Counted from the stretch's first letter, positions 30,843 through 42,608 are shown. The stretch is DNA of 64,000 nt from Neomesorhizobium sp963726065 (GCA_963726065.1 CAVSAU010000012.1:245299-309298), one strand, 5' to 3'. Notes: a model not told the origin generated them from the letters alone. Numbers and translations are program-made.

Positions 30843-31214
30843 TCAGGCGTCGCCCAGATAGGATTTGATCGTCTCGATGAAGCGCGGCACCGAGATCGGC
30901 TTGGAGATGTAGGCTTCGCAGCCGCCCTGGCGGATGCGCTCCTCGTCGCCCTTCATGGCGAAGGCGGTGACCGCGATCACCGGGATGACGTGCAGGTCGT
31001 CGTCTTCCTTCAGCCATTTGGTCACTTCGAGCCCGGACACTTCGGGCAGCTGGATGTCCATCAGGATCAGATCGGGCCGATGCGCGCGGGCGAGATCGAG
31101 CGCCTCGAGCCCGTTGCGGGTGCGCACGGTCTCGTAGCCGCTGGCTTCGATCAGGTCGCGAAAGAGCTTCATGTTGAGCTCGTTGTCCTCGACGATCATC
31201 ACTTTCTTCGGCAT
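30843..31214 (-). CDS. divK: Single-domain response regulator DivK
   Basis: 123-residue receiver-only protein. MPKKVMIVEDNELNMKLFRD holds the acidic pocket (E-D-N), the phospho-Asp is in PDLILMDIQLPEVSG, the Thr/Ser switch in VIAVTAFAMKGDEE and the Lys in AYISKPISV. It acts in the PleC/DivJ-DivK-DivL-CckA pathway that sets CtrA activity and polar development in alphaproteobacteria. Intact, the first gene of divK-pleD. The upstream 238 bases (31215-31452) hold its promoter. They also hold one TTAAC half-site, though not a full CtrA TTAA-N7-TTAA box. Confidence 0.95.
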   Translation of the reverse strand: MPKKVMIVEDNELNMKLFRDLIEASGYETVRTRNGLEALDLARAHRPDLILMDIQLPEVSGLEVTKWLKEDDDLHVIPVIAVTAFAMKGDEERIRQGGCEAYISKPISVPRFIETIKSYLGDA

Positions 31215-31452
31215 CGACTTTCCGTCCCGCCTCAGCATGGCGATCGAATGACAGCGCCATGCGCGCCTGCCCCAAAGCGCGAATCCCGACGCAGACATTA
31301 ACGCAAGATGATTGACGAAACGGAAATCGGCCTGTCGAATTCGGGCGTACATCCTTGTTTTCGAGCTGGATCGACCCGCGAGCGCAGACTTGTCGAACGC
31401 AAATGTACCGGATAAGGCGACAGCATCTGCACAATGCACGGGAAGCGCTGCG

Positions 31453-31754
31453 ATGGCTAGGCGAAACGACGACAGCGCGACGACGCCGAGGCGATCGCGA
31501 TCCCGGCGCTCGGCTTCATCGCCGCCGATCCCGAACTGCTGCCGCGCTTCCTGGCGATCACCGGCATCGAGGCCCCGGCGATCCGCCACGCGGCAAGCGA
31601 GCCCGGCTTCCTGGCCGGCGTGCTGCAGTTCATCGTCGCGCACGAGCCGACGCTGCTTGCGCTTTGCCGAAGCCTCGGGCACGCCCCCGGCGCAGTCCTT
31701 GCGGCGCTGCGCGCCCTGCCGCACGGCGACGACAGCTACGAGGCGTCGACGTGA
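31453..31754 (+). CDS. DUF3572 domain-containing protein (frameshifted)
   Basis: About 100 residues. Start MARRNDDS, then the family core AIAIPALGFIAADPELLPRF, LAITGIEAPAIRHAASEPGF and LAGVLQFIVAHEPTLLAFAE, ending ALPHGDDSYEAST at a TGA at 31752. The frame must change near 31478 and again around 31670-31700. DUF3572 is conserved beside divK-pleD in Rhizobiales; its function is unknown. Confidence 0.75.
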
Positions 31755-31789
31755 GCCCATCGGGAGCGGCCTGCGGAAAGCACGCCTGC

Positions 31790-32476
31790 ATGAGCGACGA
31801 TCCGGAAACCGCGCGCCAGATCGCCGAGCTGTCGCGCGACGACACGGCCGCTTCTGGTGCTCGACGTCGACGAGGTGCTGCTCGAATTCATCCGGCCGTT
31901 TCGGCTTTCTCGACGAACGCGGCTTCAGCCTGACCTTCAATTCGTTCCGGCTCACGGCAACATTGCCGAGCATAGCAGCGGCAGGCTGATCGAGCAGCCC
32001 GAGGTGACGGCGCTGCTCGATGAATTCTTCGGAGCGCAGGCCGACTGGCAGAGCATCGCCGATGGCGCCGCCGAGGCATTGGCGATGTTCGGCGACCGCG
32101 CCGAGATCGTCATGCTGACCGCAATGCCGCACAAGCACCGCGCAATCCGCCGCGCGCATCTCGACGCGCTCGGCTTCCCCTACCCGCTGCTCACGACCGA
32201 AATGGCCAAGGGCCCGGCGATCGGCCAGCTGCGCGGCGAGACACATCGCCCGTCGCCTTCGTCGACGACAAGCCGCACAATCTTATTTCGGTGGGCGAGG
32301 CCGTCGCCGACGCGCATCTTTTCCACCTGATGGCCGACAATTCGCTGCGGGAATTCCTGCCGCCGCTTCCAGACCGCATCGTCGTGGTGCAGGACTGGCA
32401 TGAGGCAGCGCCACGGATAGCGGCGGCGCTGGGAATCCAGCCGCAGACCCATCCGGTTCCAGGTCAAAGTACGTAG
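31790..32476 (+). CDS. HAD-superfamily-like hydrolase (frameshifted)
   Basis: About 225 residues from the ATG at 31790. The first HAD motif is visible as LLVLDVDEVLLEFIRPF (D-x-D-E, where the nucleophile Asp is kept and the second position is Asp). Motif II is VMLTAMPHKHRA and the acidic motif IV is VAFVDDKPHNL. Extra bases near 31852, 31902 and 32246 shift the frame. The substrate is unknown. The 3' end overlaps the convergent acetyltransferase gene by 13 bases. Confidence 0.75.
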
Positions 32477-33040
32477 CGCATCAGGGGTCGGCCCGGCTTT
32501 CGCGAAGCGACGGTTTCGAAGCCGGCTTTTTCGAACACCCGCGTCGAGCCGACGAACAGGCCGATCGAACGCGAATCCTTCGACTGGTCCATCGGGCAGG
32601 CCTCGAGAAATCGCGCGCCGTTTTTTCGGGCGAAATCGATGCCGGCGCCGACGAGATGGTGCGTGAGCCCCTTTCCGCGCGCCTTGGCGCGGATGAAGAA
32701 GCAGGAGATCGCCCAGACCGCCGGATCGTCGGCTTCCGATGGATCGAGCGGGGCCGAGCCCCTGCCCTGGTTGTTCCATTCAGGCACGTCGGCGCGCGGC
32801 CCGATCTGCATCCAGCCCGTCGCGACCTCGTCCTCGAACGCCAGCAGGCCGGGTGGTGGGCCGGCCTCGATGCGCGCCCTGATCAGGTCCTTGTTGCGCT
32901 CGCTGGTCGTTTTCGCGCCGCGCCGCCGGCGACAGCCGGAAATGCGTGCACCAGCAGCCGTAGCAGGCGCCCTGCTTGCCGAACAGATCCTCGAAGGCTG
33001 GCCATAGGTCGGGCGTCAACGGTTTTATCGCAACAGCCAT
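32464..33040 (-). CDS. GNAT family N-acetyltransferase (frameshifted)
   Basis: About 191 residues, starting MAVAIKPLTPDLWPAFEDLF with a Cys-rich GACYGCWCTHFRL segment near residue 25. The acetyl-CoA-binding region reads CFFIRAKARGKGLTHHLVGA (R-x-x-G-K-G), followed by VFEKAGFETV. An extra base near 32918 breaks the chain between AARRE and the later half. It is divergent from dinB; the 65-base gap contains the SOS box, which could also influence this gene. Confidence 0.85.
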
Positions 33041-33096
33041 TGGCCTCTCCTCCGGTCGGCCTTGTTCGACTCGGCCGCGTAGAATACCATTCAAAT

Positions 33097-33111
33097 GTTC
33101 TCATTATGTTC
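33097..33111 (+). promoter_or_regulatory. LexA (SOS) box of alphaproteobacterial type before dinB
   Basis: Exact direct repeat GTTC-TCATTAT-GTTC, the GTTC-N7-GTTC operator known for LexA in alphaproteobacteria. It lies between the divergent acetyltransferase gene and dinB and covers the first possible dinB ATG (33106). Confidence 0.8.
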
Positions 33112-33117
33112 GCAGCG

Positions 33118-34435
33118 ATGCCCGCTCCTGTCAACGATCCGAATCATGGTTTCTGCCGCGACTGCCTGACGTTGCAGCGCGACCTGTCGAAGCGCTGCGT
33201 CCAGTGCGGCAGTCCGCGGCTGGCGCGGCATCCGGAGCTTTACAGCCTGCATCTCGCCCATATCGACTGCGACGCCTTTTATGCTGCGGTCGAGAAGCGC
33301 GACAACCCGGACCTCAAGGACAAGCCGGTGATCATCGGCGGCGGCAAGCGTGGCGTGGTCTCTACCGCCTGCTACATCGCCCGCATCCATGGCGTGCGCT
33401 CGGCAATGCCGATGTTCAAGGCGCTGGAGGCCTGTCCGCGAGGCGGTCGTCATCCCGCCCAACATGGAGAAATATGTGCGCGTCGGCCGCGAGGTGCGCG
33501 CCATGATGCAGGCGCTGACACCGCTGGTCGAGCCGCTTTCCATCGACGAGGCGTTTCTCGATCTCGCCGGCACCGAGCGGCTGCACGGAAAGCCGCCGGC
33601 ACTGGTGCTCGCGCAGTTCGCGCTGGATGTCGAGCGCCAGATCGGCATCACCGTTTCGGCGGGGCTTTCCTATTGCAAGTTCCTCGCCAAGGTGGCTTCC
33701 GATTTCCGCAAGCCGCGCGGCCTGTCGGTGATCGGCGAAGCGGAGGCCATGGGCTTCCTCGCCGAGCAGCCGGTGACGCTGATCTGGGGCGTCGGCAAGG
33801 CCTTCGCCGCCGTGCTGGAACGCGACGGCATCCGCATGATCGGCCAGTTGCAGAAGCTCGAACGCAACGAGTTGATGCGGCGCTATGGCACCATGGGCGA
33901 CCGGCTGTTTCACCTGTCGCGCGGCATGGATCAGCGCGTCGTGCACGCCGACCAGGAGGCCAAGAGCGTCTCTGCGGAGACGACATTCGATACCGACCTC
34001 GCCTCCGCGGCCGACCTCGTGCCTATCTTGCGCGCGCTGTCTGAAAAAGTCTCGGCGCGGCTGAAGAAGGCGGGCATCGCCGGCCGCACCGTGGTGCTGA
34101 AGCTGAAGACGCAGGATTTCAAGCTGCGCACCCGCAACCGGCAACTCAGCGATCCGACACGATTGGCAGACCGCATCTTCCAGACCGGAATGCAGCTTAT
34201 GGAGAAGGAAACCGACGGCACCAAATTCCGCCTGCTCGGCATCGGCGTCTCCGATCTGTCAGACGATGCAAGGGCCGATCCGCCCGATCTCGTCGACACG
34301 CAGTCACGCAAGCGGGCGATGGCCGAGGGCGCCATGGACGCGCTGCGCGACAAGTTCGGCCGTCACGCGGTGGAAACGGGATACACCTTCGGCAAAGGTC
34401 GCAACGCCCACCCGCCGGAGCACCTCGACGACTGA
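33118..34435 (+). CDS. dinB: DNA polymerase IV with N-terminal zinc ribbon (one frameshift)
   Basis: Y-family translesion polymerase of about 438 residues. An N-terminal C-x2-C-x11-C-x2-C ribbon (FCRDC and RCVQC) precedes the catalytic palm with HIDCDAFYAAVEKRDNP and SIDEAFLDLAG, the metal-binding acids. The HhH thumb contains TLIWGVGKAFAAVLERDG, and the little-finger domain ends GKGRNAHPPEHLDD. An extra base near 33439 breaks the frame between ALEACP and EAVVIPPN. Two starts are possible, ATG 33106 and ATG 33118; I prefer 33118 because 33106 lies inside the LexA box. SOS-inducible expression is inferred. Confidence 0.93.
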
Positions 34436-34437
34436 GG

Positions 34438-34986
34438 CTACTCGCGCGTCATTTTTGCTGCTTGTTCGGCCAGTTCCAGCAGCTTCAGTACCGTATTCCA
34501 GTTGCGGGCAGTGTTTTCCACACCGATGCCCTTGTCGAATTTTTCCGCGAGTTTGGAGGTGCCGAACCCGTTCGGCGTGTGAAGGTAAGCAACCTTGTCG
34601 ATGATTTCGACGCGCTCGCCATTGCTGGCGACGGCACGCAGCGCCTCGACTTTCGCCGCCTGGGGTTTTTCGGCCAGCACCGCCGCATGCAGGAATTTCG
34701 GCACCTCCAGCGCATCCGGGAACGGGTTGTTCTTGATCAGCTTCTTCCACTCGGCAAGCGAGGCTGCGTGGATTGCCTTGGTAAAGCCGAACTCCGTCTT
34801 GCAGATTTCCGCCACCGTCTTCAGCATTTCGCCACGTGGCATATCGGTCTTGAGATAGGCGTTGCCGCTGTTGATGTAGGTGCCGGCATTCTCGAAGCCG
34901 GCCCTGGTCAGCGCTTCGCGCAGCGGTTTGGTCGGCAGTTGCGTCGCCCCGCCGACGCCACGGAAAAGCAGGATATAGACGGTCAT
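34438..34986 (-). CDS. DUF1697 domain-containing protein
   Basis: 182 residues, intact. Typical start MTVYILLFRGVGGATQLPTK, the family segment GFENAGTYINSGNAYL and a C-terminal NWNTVLKLLELA. DUF1697 proteins are soluble and of unknown function. The stop is two bases from the convergent dinB stop. Confidence 0.92.
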   Translation of the reverse strand: MTVYILLFRGVGGATQLPTKPLREALTRAGFENAGTYINSGNAYLKTDMPRGEMLKTVAEICKTEFGFTKAIHAASLAEWKKLIKNNPFPDALEVPKFLHAAVLAEKPQAAKVEALRAVASNGERVEIIDKVAYLHTPNGFGTSKLAEKFDKGIGVENTARNWNTVLKLLELAEQAAKMTRE

Positions 34987-35047
34987 TGTGACAACTTGCC
35001 CTGAGTCTGAGGATTGCCGTTGAACGGCGATCCTTTAACATTCCGCC

Positions 35048-35624
35048 ATGCCTGGAAACTGGGAAATCGGCCTTGAGGTCGTCAAACTTTTGGTCGGCGC
35101 ATCCGTGCCGGCGATCCTCGCCTACCTTGGCCTGGCTTTGAACAAGCGGCTAAAGTCCATCGACCAGGCTCAGTGGCAAAACAGGAAGATCATCGAGATA
35201 AAACTTCGATATCTACAAGGATATCTCCCCAAAATTGAATTCCATGTTCTGCTTCTGCATGTGGATCGGCGATTGGAAATACACCTCGCCAGCCGACATG
35301 GTCAATTTGAAGCGCAGCACCGACAAGACCGTAAACGTCTACAGACACCTTCTGACTGAAGGCTTCTACGCATCCTACGACAACTTTATCCAAAGCGTTT
35401 TCCAGACATTCAACGGCCCGGGCGAGGACGCAAAGATCCGGTCGCAAATAATAAGCACCGACGGCGATCGTCGCGCCGCGTTCAAAGGGCAATGGGAAGC
35501 AACCTGGAATACGATGTTCGCTTCGGGCGCGCCCACGCCCAAAGAGGAAATCTCTCAGAACTACAACATCATGATGAACGAGTTTCGCGCTTGCATCGGC
35601 CTCAAGGAAGCGGAACTCAAATAA
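35048..35624 (+). CDS. Hypothetical membrane-anchored protein (one frameshift)
   Basis: About 191 residues. One N-terminal transmembrane segment (VVKLLVGASVPAILAYLGLAL) is followed by a charged, probably cytoplasmic domain with Trp and Tyr residues (CMWIGDWKYTSPADMV; VYRHLLTEGFYASYDNFI). An extra base near 35200 breaks the frame, and removing it joins the two halves. I do not recognise a family. Lower GC than its neighbours suggests it is an accessory gene. The last 8 bases overlap the convergent ilvA gene. Confidence 0.6.
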
Positions 35625-36873
35625 CCAGGCCCGCCAGAATTTCGTTGTCGGTGATGTCCTGATAGGCCCAGCCGGCATCATGGAAACGCCTAGTCAGCAC
35701 GTCGAAATTCTTCCGGTCCTTTGTCTCGATGCCGATCAGAACGGAGCCGAAGTTCCGCGCCGATTTCTTCAGATATTCGAAGCGGCTGATGTCGTCGTCG
35801 GGGCCGAGCAGTTGCAGGAAGTCGCGCAGCGCGCCTGGCCGTTGCGGGAAGCGGAAGACGAAATACTTCTTCAGCCCCTCGAAGCGCAGCGCCCGCTCCT
35901 TGACGTCGGGCAGCCGCTCGAAATCGAAATTGCCGCCCGAAACGACAAGCACGACCGTCTTGCCGCGGATCTCCTTTTTCGGAAGATCCTTCAATGCATC
36001 GATCGCCAGCGCGCCGGCCGGCTCCAGCACGACGCCCTCCACATTGAGCATCTCGATCATCGTCGCACAGAGCCGATTTTCCGGGATCAGCCGCACCGCG
36101 TCGGCGGGAAACTCCTTGAGGTGGCGGAAATTTTCGCGGCCGATCTCGGCGACCGCGGCGCCATCGACGAAATTGTCTACCTTGGCGAGCTTCACCCGTT
36201 TCTGGCTGTCGAGGCTTTCCCGCAGGCTGGGCGCGCCGGCCGGCTCGCAGAAGACGAAACGCGGCGCAGTTCCCCGCTCCGTGAAATAGCGCGTCACGCC
36301 AGCCGAAAGCCCGCCGCCGCCGACCGGCAGCACGACGATGTCGGGCGCGCGGCCTCCAGCCACCTGGGTCGCGATCTCATGGCCGACGGTCGCCTGCCCC
36401 TCGATGATATCCTTGTGGTCGAAGGGCGGCACCATGTGGCCGCCGCTCGCCTCGCAGAATTCGAGCGCCGCGCGATAACAGTCGTCGAAGAAGTCGCCGA
36501 CCAGCCTGATCTCGACGAATTCGCCGCCGAACAGACGGGTCTTGTCGATTTTCTGCTGCGGCGTCGTCACCGGCATGAACACGACACCGCGCTTGCCGAA
36601 ATGCCGGCAGACGAAGGCAAAACCCTGCGCGTGATTGCCCGCCGACGCGCAGACAAACAGCGCCGGCGCCTCGCCGTCGGAAAGCTCCTTGCGGAAGAAA
36701 TTGAACGCGCCGCGTATCTTGTAGGAGCGCACCGGCGTCAGGTCCTCGCGCTTGAGCAGGATATGCGCGCCGGTCCTTTTCGACAGATAGTCGTTATGCT
36801 GCAGCGGGGTTTCCGGAAAAAGCATGCGAATGGCTTGGGCCGCCGCCGAAACCCGGTCCACAAAACTCGTCAT
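35617..36873 (-). CDS. ilvA: Threonine ammonia-lyase
   Basis: PLP enzyme that converts threonine to 2-oxobutanoate, the first step of isoleucine synthesis. 418 residues from the ATG at 36873, which has AGGA about 8 bases upstream (an ATG at 36894 is less likely). PLP Lys in VRSYKIRGAFNFF, phosphate-binding loop PVGGGGLSAG, and a single short ACT-like regulatory segment at the C-terminus (FRFPQRPGALRDFLQLLG). The single regulatory lobe matches the shorter IlvA form. Intact. Confidence 0.93.
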   Translation of the reverse strand: MTSFVDRVSAAAQAIRMLFPETPLQHNDYLSKRTGAHILLKREDLTPVRSYKIRGAFNFFRKELSDGEAPALFVCASAGNHAQGFAFVCRHFGKRGVVFMPVTTPQQKIDKTRLFGGEFVEIRLVGDFFDDCYRAALEFCEASGGHMVPPFDHKDIIEGQATVGHEIATQVAGGRAPDIVVLPVGGGGLSAGVTRYFTERGTAPRFVFCEPAGAPSLRESLDSQKRVKLAKVDNFVDGAAVAEIGRENFRHLKEFPADAVRLIPENRLCATMIEMLNVEGVVLEPAGALAIDALKDLPKKEIRGKTVVLVVSGGNFDFERLPDVKERALRFEGLKKYFVFRFPQRPGALRDFLQLLGPDDDISRFEYLKKSARNFGSVLIGIETKDRKNFDVLTRRFHDAGWAYQDITDNEILAGLVI

Positions 36874-36922
36874 CGCCGCGATCCTCGCTCCCATCCGGAC
36901 AATTCAGGCGCTTCTGCGCTAA

Positions 36923-37020
36923 AGCATGATCTCGAAAGTGGAAACCGGCTTTCGGAAAAGATCATGCTCCAACAAAGAGATAGAGCCCATTCCTATTCAA
37001 TCGGAATGAAATAGGCTCTA
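36923..37020. repeat. Composite palindromic intergenic repeat, rhizobial type
   Basis: Two adjacent palindromes. The first has arms AGCATGATCT (36923-36932) and AGATCATGCT (36959-36968) around a GAAAGTGGAAACCGGCTTTC core. The second has arms TAGAGCC (36981-36987) and GGCTCTA (37014-37020) around CCTATTCAATCGGAATG. The GCATGATC...GATCATGC element, often followed by an AATCGGAAT palindrome, recurs in Rhizobiales intergenic DNA. The rest of the ilvA-ade gap shows no gene. Confidence 0.65.
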
Positions 37021-37156
37021 TTGCACATCCCGGATGGCGAAACCATCACTATCCCCTGCACGCGGTGCCGTGCGGGGCAAACGGGCGCTTCCGCAGTACG
37101 GCGGGGGACCCGAACGGCGGCGAGCACACGGCGCCGACAAGGACGCCGCAGTCGGA

Positions 37157-38980
37157 TCAAACGAACAGATCGACCTTCTTGAACGTCGTCACATCGATGA
37201 TGCCGACATCGGAGATGCGCAGTTCGGGGATCACCACCAGCGCCAGCAGCGAGTGCTGCATGTAGGCGTTGTTCAGGCTGCAGCCCATCGCGCGCATCGC
37301 CTCGATCAGCTTCTCGGCCTTGGCCGCCACGATCTCGGCGCGCTCGTCCGACATCAGGCCGGCGATCGGCATCTCGACCAGCGCCAGTTCCTTGCCCTTC
37401 GAGAACAGCACCACGCCGCCGCCGACCTGGCCGAGCCGGTTGGCGGCCAGCGCCATGTCGTCCTTGTTGGTGCCGACGACGATCATGTGGTGGCTGTCAT
37501 GCGCCACCGTCGAGGCCATGGCGCAGTCCTGCATGTAGCCGAAGCCCGAAACGAAGCCGTTGGTCACGCCGCCGGTGCCGCGATGGCGCTCGACCAGCGC
37601 GATCTGGCAGACGTCGTTGCGCCGGTCCATGGCGACCAGCCCGTCCTCGACGCCGAGATCGGCTTCCAGCGCGCGCGTCGGCGCCTGGTTTTCGATGACG
37701 CCGATGACCCGCACCCGCACCTCGTTGGCGCCTGCGGGCGCGGCGATGTCGAAATCCGCGGCCTTCAGCTTCTTGCCGAGCTTGACGGTGTTCTTGGCGC
37801 TCGCGCCGGATAGTCATAGGCGGGAATGTCGACCTCCAGCTTGCCGTCCTTGGCCAGCCGCACGCCGCGCGCAAAAACCTCGTCGATGCGAGAGTTCGGC
37901 CAGGTCCGAGACGATCAGGAAATCGGCCAGCCGGCCCGGCGCGATCGAGCCGATCTCGCGCTCGAGCCGGAAATGCTGCGCGGTGTTGATGGTCGCCATC
38001 TGGATCGCGGTCACCGGCTTCAGCCCTTGCGCGATGGCATGACGGACCACCCGGTCCATATGGCCGTCATTGACCAGCGTGCCGGAATGGCTGTCGTCGG
38101 TGCAGAGGATGAAATTGCGCGGATCGATCCCCTGTTCCGTCACCGCCTTGATCTGCGCGGCGACGTCGTACCAGGCCGAGCCCAGCCGCAGCATCGCCTT
38201 CATGCCCTGCCGCACCCGCGCGATGGCGTCCTCGGCGCGCGTGCCCTCGTGGTCGTCCTCCGGCCCGCCGGCGACATAGCCGTGAAACGGCAGGCCGAGG
38301 TCGGGCGAGGCATAGTGGCCGCCGACGGTCTTGCCGGCCTTCACCGTGGCGGCGATCTCGCCGGCCATCACCGGATCGTTGGCGACGACGCCGGGAAAAT
38401 TCATCACCTCGCCGAGCCCGATGATGTTTTCCCAGGTCATCGCCTCGTCGACATCGGCGACCGTCAGCGCGGCGCCGGCGTTCTCCAGCCCGGCGCCGAC
38501 GGCACGCAGGACGGCATCTGGACATGCACGTTGATCGGCATCGCCAAGCGCCTCGTCATGCATCAGCCGCACGCCCTCGCAGGCCGAGCACATTGGCGAT
38601 CTCGTGCGGATCGATGAACATCGAGGTCGTGCCGTGCGGGATGACGGCGCGGCAGAATTCGGTGACCGTCACCATGCCGCTTTCGACATGCATATGCGCG
38701 TCGCAAAGGCCGGGCACGAGATAGCGCCCGCCGGCGTCGACCACCTTGGTGCCGGTGCCGATGGCGTGGCCGGCGTCCGGCCCGCAATAGGCGAAGCGAC
38801 CGGCGACGATGGCGAGGTCGGTGCCGGCGATGATCTCGCCCGAATGCACGTTGACCCAGCGGCCGTTGCGCACGACGAGGTCGGCCGGCTTGCGGCCGGT
38901 CGCAACATCGACCAGCAGCGAGGCGCTCTCGGTCCAGGCGGCTTCGGCTTCTTGAAGGGGTTTTGGACACGCTTCGGCAT
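37157..38980 (-). CDS. ade: Adenine deaminase (frameshifted)
   Basis: Deaminates adenine to hypoxanthine for purine salvage. About 600 residues of the amidohydrolase fold: PADLVVRNGRWVNVHSGEII, the metal site GLCDAHMHVESGMV, IDPHEIANVLGL, the His cluster VGGHYASPDLG, ILCTDDSHSGTLV, and a C-terminal domain with AHDSHHMIVVGTN. Extra bases occur near 37810, 37900, 38510, 38580 and in the first 60 codons. Start ATG 38980 follows an AGGAG. The promoter is divergent from dctB across 170 bases. Confidence 0.9.
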
Positions 38981-39150
38981 CGAAAGTCTCCTGTTTCGTC
39001 CGACTGTGCCAAGCCGCGCTCGATTTGACCAGTTCGCCGGCCGAGCTTTACAGCAGAAACTTGTCAGCGAAATCCGCTTCGCCGCCGGCGGTTGATTTGC
39101 CTGCGAACAGTCGGTCATTGTACGTGCAGACTGAAGGAGGAAGGCGCGAG

Positions 39151-41031
39151 TTGCGCCCGGTGAGGATTTGACGAAGGCTTTTTCAGACACGCCGGCTGGT
39201 CTGGGCTGTGCTGCTGGTGCTCGCGGCGGCCGGCGGCAATCGTGTTCTTTGGCGGCTGCCTTCGCGACGCGCGCCTATCTCGACGAGGCGATGCCTCGCG
39301 CGGCCAGACGACGTTGCGCCTGGCGGTCGCGGCGCTGCGCGGCCAGATGAGCCGCTATGAGCCCCTGCCCGCGCTGATCGCCGACCATGACGACATCAAG
39401 GAGCTGGTCGCCGACCCGCAGGATGCCGCGCTGCCGCGCCCGCGCGAACGATTACCTCAAGGAGATCAACACGCTGCTGCAATCTTCCGACATCTATGTG
39501 ATGCTGCCCGACGGCGACACCATCGCCGCCAGCAATTTCGACGGAGCCGACGAGCTTCGTCGGCGAGAATTTCAGCTACCGGCCCTATTTCCAGGACGCG
39601 ATCGCGGGCAAGCAGGGCCGCTTCTTCGCGCTCGGCACGACTCGCTGAAGCGCGGCTATTATTTCTCGTCGCCCGTCCTCGTCGGCGGCGAGATCCGCGG
39701 CGTCGTCGTCTTCAAGGTCGACATCGACGCGATCGAGGCCTCGTGGAAGGGCGGCGACAACGAGATCATCGTCTCCGATCCCGAAGGCATCATCTTCATG
39801 ACCGGCCGGCCGGACTGGCTCTATGCCAGCCTGCTGCCGCTGACGCCGGAGCGGCTCGCCCGCACCGGAAGCCTCGCGCCGCTACGCCAATGCGACGTTG
39901 CGCGAACTGCCGGTCGACGCGCAGCATCGTTCGAGAGCCGGCATGCGCTGATGACCGTCACCGACGCGGACGGCAGCGGCGCGAATATCTGGTGCTCGCC
40001 GAGGACGATGCCGGAGGCCGGCTGGACGGTGCACGTGCTTGCTCGACACGGCGCTCGGCGCGCGCCCAGGCGCTCACCAGCGTCACTGCCGCCCTGCTGC
40101 TGCTCGGCCTCGCCGCGCTTGGCTGGCGCGATCGTCCTGCAGCGGCGCGCGCGGCTCGCCGAGCGCATGGAGATGCAGCGCAGCGCGCGGGTCGAACTCG
40201 AGCACCGCGTCGACGAGCGCACCGCCGATCTCGCGCTGGTCAACCGGCAGCTCGAAACCGAAGTGGCCGAGCGCCGCGCGACCGAGCAGCAGCTGCGCCA
40301 GACGCCAGTCCGACCTCATCCAGGCCGGCAAGCTCGCCGCGCTCGGCCAGATGTCGGCGGCGCTGTCGCACGAATTCAACCAGCCGCTGGCCGCGGTGAA
40401 GACCTATGCCGACAATGCCGCGATCCTGATCGACCGCAACCGCGTCGAGGAAGCGCGCGACAATGTCTCGCGCATTTCGAGCCTGACCGACCGCATGGCC
40501 TCGATCAGCCGGCATCTGCGCAATTTCGCCCGCAAGCCCAACGAGAAGCTCGGCCCGGTGCCGCTGGCCGAGGTCGTCGAGCGACACGCTGGAAATCGTC
40601 GCCTGGCGGCTGAAGGCGGCAGACGCCGACGGTCGCACGTCGATCTCGGGCCGACGCCGCTCGATCGTGCAGGGCCGGCTCCGTCCGCCTGCAGCAGGTG
40701 CTGGTCAACTCATCTCCAACGCCGCCGACGCGGTCGAAGGCCTCGCCGACCGCGAGCATCGAGCTTTCGCGCGCGCCGCAAGGGCGGCAAGGTCGTGATC
40801 ACCGTCCGCGACCACGGCCCCGGCGTGCCGGCGGCGATCGCCGAGCGCATCTTCGATCCCTTCTTCACCACCAAGGGCGTCGGCAAGGGGCTCGGCCTTG
40901 GCCTTTCCATTTCCTACAACATCGTCAAGGATTTCGGCGGCAGTCTTGCAGTTGTCGAACGATCCGGAGGGCGGCGCGCTCTTCACCATCGAGCTCGAAG
41001 CCGTCCGCGCAGCCGTCCGCGAGGCCGCGGA

Positions 41032-41035
<4 letters not shown>
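39151..41035 (+). CDS. dctB: DctB-type C4-dicarboxylate sensor histidine kinase (many frameshifts)
   Basis: Membrane sensor of about 620 residues. An N-terminal TM helix (near LVWAVLLVLAAAGG) leads to a periplasmic PAS-like sensor with IYVMLPDGDTIAASNF, RGYYFSSPVLVGGEIRGVVV and GIIFMTGRPDWLYA. After a second TM (SVTAALLLLGLAAL) comes a coiled linker (RVDERTADLALVNRQLE). The H-box is ALSHEFNQPLAAVKTYADN, and the ATPase boxes are LISNAADAVEG, DHGPGVP and KGLGLGLSIS. About ten one-base insertions break it. I place the start at the TTG (39151) after AGGAGG, but the first codons are unresolved. The stop overlaps dctD (ATGA). Confidence 0.85.
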
Positions 41036-42394
<1,359 letters not shown>

Positions 42395-42397
42395 GCG

Positions 42398-42424
42398 GGC
42401 ATGGGTGGAATTCGCACCCATGCC
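42398..42424 (+). terminator. Hairpin just after dctD
   Basis: A 10-bp inverted repeat (GGCATGGGTG / CACCCATGCC) with a 7-base loop begins 3 bases after the dctD stop. There is no T run, so it may be a weak or Rho-assisted terminator or an mRNA 3' stabiliser. Confidence 0.45.
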
Positions 42425-42548
42425 TCGAACGCAGATGTTACCGATTTCCACCCATTCGACCAGCGAAATCGCAGCAAACAGTGCCCCAATGCCACGTGCT
42501 GCAATTGCAATCGTCTGCCAGCATAACGCCTCAAATGACCCAACCAGT

Positions 42549-42578
42549 GTCCGGTGCAGGGAGGAGCCTGCGCCGGAC
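42549..42578 (+). promoter_or_regulatory. Hairpin in the leader of the tct locus
   Basis: A 12-bp stem (GTCCGGTGCAGG / CCTGCGCCGGAC, one G-U pair) with a GAGGAG loop lies 30 bases upstream of the first tctC ATG. It could be an mRNA leader structure or a protein-binding palindrome. I could not find a clear -24/-12 sigma54 promoter in the 214-base gap. Confidence 0.45.
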
Positions 42579-42608
42579 TGGCAAAAATATTCACCAGGGA
42601 GGAATTCC

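Noticed and set aside
42395..42608. Sigma54 -24/-12 promoter expected from the adjacent dctD
   Set aside because: I checked for GG-N10-GC with TGGCAC/TTGC context and found no acceptable match. ATGCCACGTGCTGCA resembles it only loosely.
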